Of a DNA stretch of 38,597 nucleotides, positions 34,805-38,597 are shown piece by piece (position 1 is the first letter of the stretch; every line of letters begins with the position of its first letter). Both the position numbers and the translations under genes were made by a program. The notes under the pieces are model-generated. The model was not told the origin of the DNA, ran no database searches, and was given only the letters and a program-made list of their open reading frames with translations. Origin of the DNA: Bacteroidota bacterium. Lineage in GTDB: Bacteria > Bacteroidota > Bacteroidia > Chitinophagales > Chitinophagaceae. The stretch is taken from the NCBI GenBank assembly GCA_030706685.1, contig JAUZOA010000048.1:1-38597 (forward strand). Direction: 5' to 3'.

Positions 34805-36111
34805 TTGATATTTTCATAATCAATAACCAGTTGGCAAAACGCTTTAATACCCGTTACCATGCCGGCCTCATCTACATAAAACTCTGCTGTATGATGAGGG
34901 GGCGCCTTTTGGGGATCATTTCCCTTAGGCATACCGCCGAGATAAAAAAAGAAGGAAGGAGCTTTGGTACCATAATAAGAAAAATCTTCGGCCCCGGTCA
35001 CCCATTCTCTTTCAGTCACATTACTGTCTCCTGCCGCTGATCGCAGGGATGGAATCATTTTTTTTACCAGTTCCGGGGTATTGTAGGTCACCAGTGTCTT
35101 TGAATCAATACTTACTTCTGCAGTAGCTCCGCCTGCTTCAGCAATGGTAACTACTGTATGTTTTATTCTTTCATGCACCTCTTTCTGCATCTTGCTATCC
35201 AGGGTTCTTATGGTGCCATCCATTACGCATTCTTCCGGGATAATATTACTCCGGACGCCCGCGTTTATTTTTCCGACTGTGATCACCACCGGAGCTTTTG
35301 TTAATTCTGATTGCCGGCTTACAATGGTTTGCAAACCTTCAATTATCTGCGCTGAAATGACAACCGGATCTATTCCAAGCCAGGGTTGTGATCCATGGCT
35401 TCCTTTGCCTTTTACTACAATATGAAACCAGTCGGATGATGCCATAAAGGCCCCGGGTTTATATTGTATTTGGCCCACCGCGATATTTGATTCTATATGT
35501 AGCCCGAATATTACGTCTACCTTAGGGTTATCCATCACTCCTTCTTTTACCATTAATTCTGCGCCACCTTCTTCTCCTTCGGGCGGGCCTTCTTCAGCCG
35601 GTTGAAAAATGAATTTGACCGTTCCTTTAAGGTCATTTTTCATCTCTGACAGAATCTCAGCCACGCTCATCAAAATTGCCACATGAGTATCGTGACCACA
35701 GGCATGCATTACTCCAACATCCTGGCCGTTATAATTGGATTTTTCTTTTGACGCGAATGGAACATTTGTTTTTTCAATAATGGGTAATGCATCCATATCT
35801 GCGCGGAGCCCGATGCAGGGGCCCGGTTTTGCCCCGTATAATATCCCCACCACTCCTGTTTTTGCTACGCCTTCCTTTACTTCCAATCCCAGTTTTTTCA
35901 AATGCTCCGCAATGAGTTTGGCTGTATTAAATTCCCTGTTACCAAGTTCAGGATGTTCGTGTAGCTGGCGCCGCCATGCAATAGATTTTGGCTCTATTTT
36001 ATTTGCAGCGGATGATATTCTTTCCTTAAACCTGGCAATATCTTTTTCTTTTTGAGCATGAACTTGTGATAAGAAAAAAATAAATGCAGCCATAAAAAGG
36101 GGTTTTCTCAT
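34801..36111 (-). CDS. M20 family amidohydrolase/carboxypeptidase
   Basis: 436 residues. Signal peptide 1-20 (MRKPLFMAAFIFFLSQVHAQ). The metal-binding motifs are complete: HACGHDTHV (C138, H140, D141, H143), QPAEEG (E173, E174) and IFGLHIE (H205). The IAWRRQLHEHPELGNREF start is typical of the M20D amidohydrolases (hippurate, acetyl-amino-acid and indole-conjugate hydrolases). It is a periplasmic or secreted amide hydrolase; the substrate is unknown. It is the first gene of a pair with the beta-lactamase-like protein (ATGA overlap), which suggests a shared peptide or amide-bond substrate. Confidence 0.93.
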   Translation of the reverse strand: MRKPLFMAAFIFFLSQVHAQKEKDIARFKERISSAANKIEPKSIAWRRQLHEHPELGNREFNTAKLIAEHLKKLGLEVKEGVAKTGVVGILYGAKPGPCIGLRADMDALPIIEKTNVPFASKEKSNYNGQDVGVMHACGHDTHVAILMSVAEILSEMKNDLKGTVKFIFQPAEEGPPEGEEGGAELMVKEGVMDNPKVDVIFGLHIESNIAVGQIQYKPGAFMASSDWFHIVVKGKGSHGSQPWLGIDPVVISAQIIEGLQTIVSRQSELTKAPVVITVGKINAGVRSNIIPEECVMDGTIRTLDSKMQKEVHERIKHTVVTIAEAGGATAEVSIDSKTLVTYNTPELVKKMIPSLRSAAGDSNVTEREWVTGAEDFSYYGTKAPSFFFYLGGMPKGNDPQKAPPHHTAEFYVDEAGMVTGIKAFCQLVIDYENIK

Positions 36112-36243
36112 ACTATAATTTTTTATGAATTTACCGGAAAAGCGGCTATACCTGCAGTGTTTTTGAGAAAATCAAAGATCAACCCGGGAGTGGGAGTAAA
36201 TACTATCATGCGTGATTGCTGATTTGTTTTATATTTATGCCAC

Positions 36244-37482
36244 ATGCTGCTTCGCCATTTAGCATTTTTAAAGTCTGTTTTTTTATACAGCATCTCTGCA
36301 ATGGGTGGTCCCCAGGCTCATCTTGCAATGATGCTGAAGACCTTTGTACGCGAAAGATCATATGTGACCGAGCAGGAATTAATGGAATATAGTGCCTTTT
36401 GTCAACTACTGCCGGGAGCTTCCTCCACTCAAACTCTTACATTGATCGGTTATAAAAGAGGCGGGGTTCCACTCGCAGTACTCACATTAATTATTTGGAT
36501 AATACCTGGCTGTACTTTGATGGGGGCTCTTTCTTTCCTGCTTCATAATATTGATCAAACGGCGCTTGGTACCGATATCTTTAAATTTATCGCGCCAATG
36601 GCGGCAGGCTTCCTTTTATATGCTTGTTTTACTGCTTTCCCGGTCGCTATTAAAAATACGATTACATGGGTAATTGTAGTGCTGAGCTCGGCTATGACTT
36701 ATTTCTTCTTCAAACTGCCTGCTATTTTCCCCGTGTTAATAGTTGCAGGGGGCATTGCCACTAATCTTAGCCTGAAACGTATTCCCCAGGTTGAACAGAA
36801 ACCCCGCAAAATAAGATGGTGGAATTTTTGGTTATTCGGAATCATTTTTATTGCCGCGGGTGTTATCAGTGAAACCGCGAAAAATGATAACTGGCCGAAT
36901 CGTAAGCCCATCAATCTTTTTGAAAATACTTACCGGATGGGAAGTCTTGTTTTTGGCGGAGGCCATGTCCTGATGCCAATGATGTATGAACAATTTAGTG
37001 TGAGACCCGAGGCCGTCAAAAAAAGGGATCCCAATGTTGTTCAAATTGATGAAAATGATATGTACACGGGAATGGGTATTGTGCGTGCTATCCCGGGCCC
37101 CGTTTTTTCCATTGCATCGTTTACAGGAGGAATGGCATTAGAAGATATGGGCACAGAGATGCAGGTAGTGGGATGTATTATCGGAACTGTTGCAATTTTT
37201 TTACCAAGCGCCCTGCTGGTTCTTTTTTTCTTTCCTATTTGGAACAATTTAAAGAAATATGCGGCTGTATACCGTTCCCTGGAGGGCATTAATGCTGTTG
37301 TAGTGGGTATAATGATTGGCTCCACTTTTTATATCATGAAAGATATTTCTATTATTGAAGCCAAAACTATCAGTCTTTTAAATGTAAGTGTAATCATCGG
37401 AACCTGTTTGATGTTGCTTTATACACGTATCCCTCCGCCGATTATTGTCGCACTTTGTTTGTTGCTGGGTTATCTTATTTGA
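36244..37482 (+). CDS. chrA: Long-chain chromate ion transporter
   Basis: 412 residues with about ten to eleven membrane helices arranged as two homologous halves. Half 1 has [20 protein letters not shown] and the CHR motif [20 protein letters not shown]. Half 2 has [15 protein letters not shown] and [18 protein letters not shown]. The two-domain form is the common chromate/sulfate transporter that exports chromate from the cytoplasm. No chrB regulator is seen. The ATG at 36244 is a good start ([20 protein letters not shown]). It is the last confident gene before the repeat region. Confidence 0.92.
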   Translation: MLLRHLAFLKSVFLYSISAMGGPQAHLAMMLKTFVRERSYVTEQELMEYSAFCQLLPGASSTQTLTLIGYKRGGVPLAVLTLIIWIIPGCTLMGALSFLLHNIDQTALGTDIFKFIAPMAAGFLLYACFTAFPVAIKNTITWVIVVLSSAMTYFFFKLPAIFPVLIVAGGIATNLSLKRIPQVEQKPRKIRWWNFWLFGIIFIAAGVISETAKNDNWPNRKPINLFENTYRMGSLVFGGGHVLMPMMYEQFSVRPEAVKKRDPNVVQIDENDMYTGMGIVRAIPGPVFSIASFTGGMALEDMGTEMQVVGCIIGTVAIFLPSALLVLFFFPIWNNLKKYAAVYRSLEGINAVVVGIMIGSTFYIMKDISIIEAKTISLLNVSVIIGTCLMLLYTRIPPPIIVALCLLLGYLI

Positions 37483-37786
37483 TTTTACTGCACCCTGAGC
37501 CGTTTGAAATGCTTGCATAGTTGAACACACCTGATGTTGTTTCACAATTATGCTCTCCTGTAAAAGTTTGCACGGAAAATATTTATCCGGGAGGATCAAC
37601 TTCATGATAGCGGGTCATCCGATACCGCTCTTAAAAATAATTTTGATCTCTCTATTATTTTTACATTTTGCTGCAACTCCTGGGTTTTGTATTTTGTCAT
37701 TACTAAGAATCGGTTTTTGCCCGCGCAATTCAATGACTCTTTTTATTTTAGATATTAACCCAATCATAGCAGGTTTTAACCCGGTT

Positions 37787-38050
37787 AGCCGGACAACCCT
37801 GGTTTCCAACCCGGAATTTGCAAGGCGGGAGAACGCCTTTACCTTGCCGGATGAACGCCTTTATCCTACCAGTTGAACGCTTTTACCTTGTAAGAGGGAT
37901 GATACCTGAACGCTTTTATCCCCTTAGCATATTGACCCTTTAATGCTATCATACTGCTACTTCACCGCTATCTCGCCGCTATCCCATAGCTTCAGGCAAG
38001 CATCCGTATAGCTATCCAGTTACTCTCAGCACGCAGGAGAGTCGGACTAT
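37787..38050. repeat. Degenerate 11-bp periodic tandem array, 24 units
   Basis: Cutting the sequence into 11-mers from 37787 places a G at the fifth position in 21 of 24 consecutive units, without any change of phase. Two subregions are well conserved. From 37831, GAACGCCTTTA, GAACGCCTTTA, GAACGCTTTTA and GAACGCTTTTA occur at 37831, 37853, 37875 and 37908 (spacings 22, 22, 33). From 37941, units read TAATGCTATCA, TACTGCTACTT, CACCGCTATCT, CGCCGCTATCC, CATAGCTTCAG, GCAAGCATCCG, TATAGCTATCC. The individual units differ, so this is a periodic rather than an exact repeat. The period is close to one turn of B-DNA. No coding frame fits it. Confidence 0.8.
37831..37921. repeat. 22-bp sub-repeat inside the array (GAACGCYTTTAYC)
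   Basis: Four copies of GAACGC followed by C or T, TTTA, C or T, C start at 37831, 37853, 37875 and 37908. The first three are exactly 22 bases apart; the fourth is shifted by one 11-base unit (33). The second half of each 22-mer (for example CCTTGCCGGAT, TCCTACCAGTT) is less conserved. It looks like a duplicated pair of array units. Confidence 0.8.
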
Positions 38051-38171
38051 GCCGTGCCGGACAAACCTTAATCCTGAATCTGTAAAAGGGTATCACGCAA
38101 AGAGAGTCTTATACTTTGCACCCTTTGCTCCTTAGCCTTTGCATGAAATAAAAAATTATAAGAAATATAAA

Positions 38172-38231
38172 TGCCGGTAAGGCGGGAAGTGATAGTCTTT
38201 AATTTGTCTTTTTCTTACCGTCTTTCCGGCA
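38172..38231. other. Long imperfect inverted repeat / stem-loop
   Basis: GCCGGTAAGGCGGGAAG (38173-38189) pairs with CTTACCGTCTTTCCGGC (38214-38230) at 14 of 17 positions, with one more T-A pair outside, around a 24-base loop. There is no T tail, so it is not an obvious terminator. It could be a structured RNA leader element or a remnant of a mobile element end. Confidence 0.5.
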
Positions 38232-38399
38232 AATACTTGCCTTTTAGTCAGCCACTCATAGGTTTTTGATTGTACGTCTTTTACTTTAAAGAGAGCGGGA
38301 GACCGGATTTATTTTTCCACTCATACAGTTTTTTCGCCCCCAACCGCATTTCTATATATAGGGGCTTTTCCTTTTTTTATTCATTTTAAAACTTTTTAT

Positions 38400-38597
38400 A
38401 TGGCAAAGCAAGCAGGTCCAATTTTTCTTTCGGGTACAATCGGCAATGTTACTTATTACCGGTTGCATGGTAAGCATTATGCCCGGTTAATAAGTTCGTT
38501 GACAGGGAAACGGGTGAAGACCGATCCCTGCTTCAGGAACACGATGCGTAATGCTACGATGTTCGGTAAAGCCTCAAAGATCGCTTCAACCATCTAC
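38400..38597 (+). CDS. Small conserved Bacteroidota hypothetical protein, N-terminal part (runs off right edge)
   Basis: ATG 38400 opens MAKQAGPIFLSGTIGNVTYY, followed by RLHGKHYARLISSLTGKRVK, TDPCFRNTMRNATMFGKASK and IASTIY, where the window ends (66 codons seen, no stop). The pattern MAKQxGPIxLxGTIGxxTFY, then G(K/E)xxAR, then RxxxDPxFxRTxxNxxxFGxA, recurs in Bacteroidota as a small protein of unknown function, which I recall by shape only. No signal peptide or known domain is visible. It is preceded by the long gene-free region with the periodic array. The leader just upstream is very T/A-rich, with no exact -7 element. Confidence 0.7.
   Translation, partial: MAKQAGPIFLSGTIGNVTYYRLHGKHYARLISSLTGKRVKTDPCFRNTMRNATMFGKASKIASTIY

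Larger units (their letters stand above)
37483..38399. other. Gene-free stretch carrying 11-bp periodic array and a stem-loop
   Basis: About 900 bases between chrA and the gene at 38400. A plus-strand ORF at 37550-37876 runs into the periodic array and is not called, since the array period is not a multiple of three and no start signal or motif is present. Features inside are the 11-bp array (37787-38050) and the inverted repeat 38172-38231. A perfect palindrome CTATATATAG lies at about 38352-38361. Confidence 0.6.

Noticed and set aside
37550-37876. 108-codon plus-strand ORF after chrA
   Set aside because: It runs into the 11-bp periodic array, whose period is not a multiple of three; no known motif and no promoter.
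37787-38050. CRISPR array
   Set aside because: No constant repeat separated by unique spacers and no cas genes; the period is only 11 bases.

Overview
The window looks like a chromosomal segment of a Bacteroidota bacterium, most likely from the family Chitinophagaceae. The signs are two large carboxypeptidase-regulatory/plug outer-membrane beta-barrel proteins, an IPExxxVDY family protein, a Rho factor with a long charged N-terminal insertion, and repeated perfect matches to the Bacteroidota -7 promoter element TAnnTTTG placed 10-80 bases before genes. No rRNA, tRNA, insertion sequence, prophage or CRISPR array was recognised. Family assignments come from reading motifs by eye; no database search was possible.

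Left part (1-3330, plus strand): a small detoxification/stress-type cassette. It holds the 3' end of a VOC/PhnB-like protein, a frameshifted remnant of a small conserved protein, a RibD-C/dihydrofolate-reductase-like protein, an ArsR-type repressor with a clearly readable promoter and two operator copies, an SRPBCC protein, a double-length SRPBCC-SRPBCC fusion, an internally deleted remnant of a second reductase-like gene, and a DoxX-like membrane protein. Next (3368-10202, minus strand) come two paralogous outer-membrane beta-barrel proteins flanking a small secreted protein. A 52-codon plus-strand ORF with its own intrinsic terminator lies in the gap between the small secreted protein and the second barrel.

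Middle part (10376-25453): mainly minus-strand genes. In order of coordinates they are a SWIM/SNF2 helicase, a degenerate 7-bp repeat, a ComB-like phosphatase, an SRPBCC protein, gcvT, a methyltransferase, a PspC-domain membrane protein and its PadR repressor (with a near-palindromic operator sitting on the promoter), a DUF3089 lipoprotein hydrolase (plus), a lone ExbD, a tandem universal stress protein (plus), asnS, and a small orphan histidine-kinase-type ATPase domain that lacks an obvious G1 box.

Right part (26023-38597): rho with a clean terminator, a secreted protein with a disordered linker, an operon of an M28 peptidase, an IPExxxVDY protein and a pterin-carbinolamine dehydratase, feoB (apparent TTG start, divergent from the peptidase), a translationally coupled pair of an M20 amidohydrolase and a class A beta-lactamase-like protein, and a long-chain chromate transporter. 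The last 900 bases before the right edge have no convincing gene. They carry a strikingly phased degenerate 11-bp periodic array (about 37787-38050) and a long imperfect stem-loop, followed by the start of a small conserved hypothetical gene that runs off the window. This array-plus-gene arrangement is the most unusual feature here.
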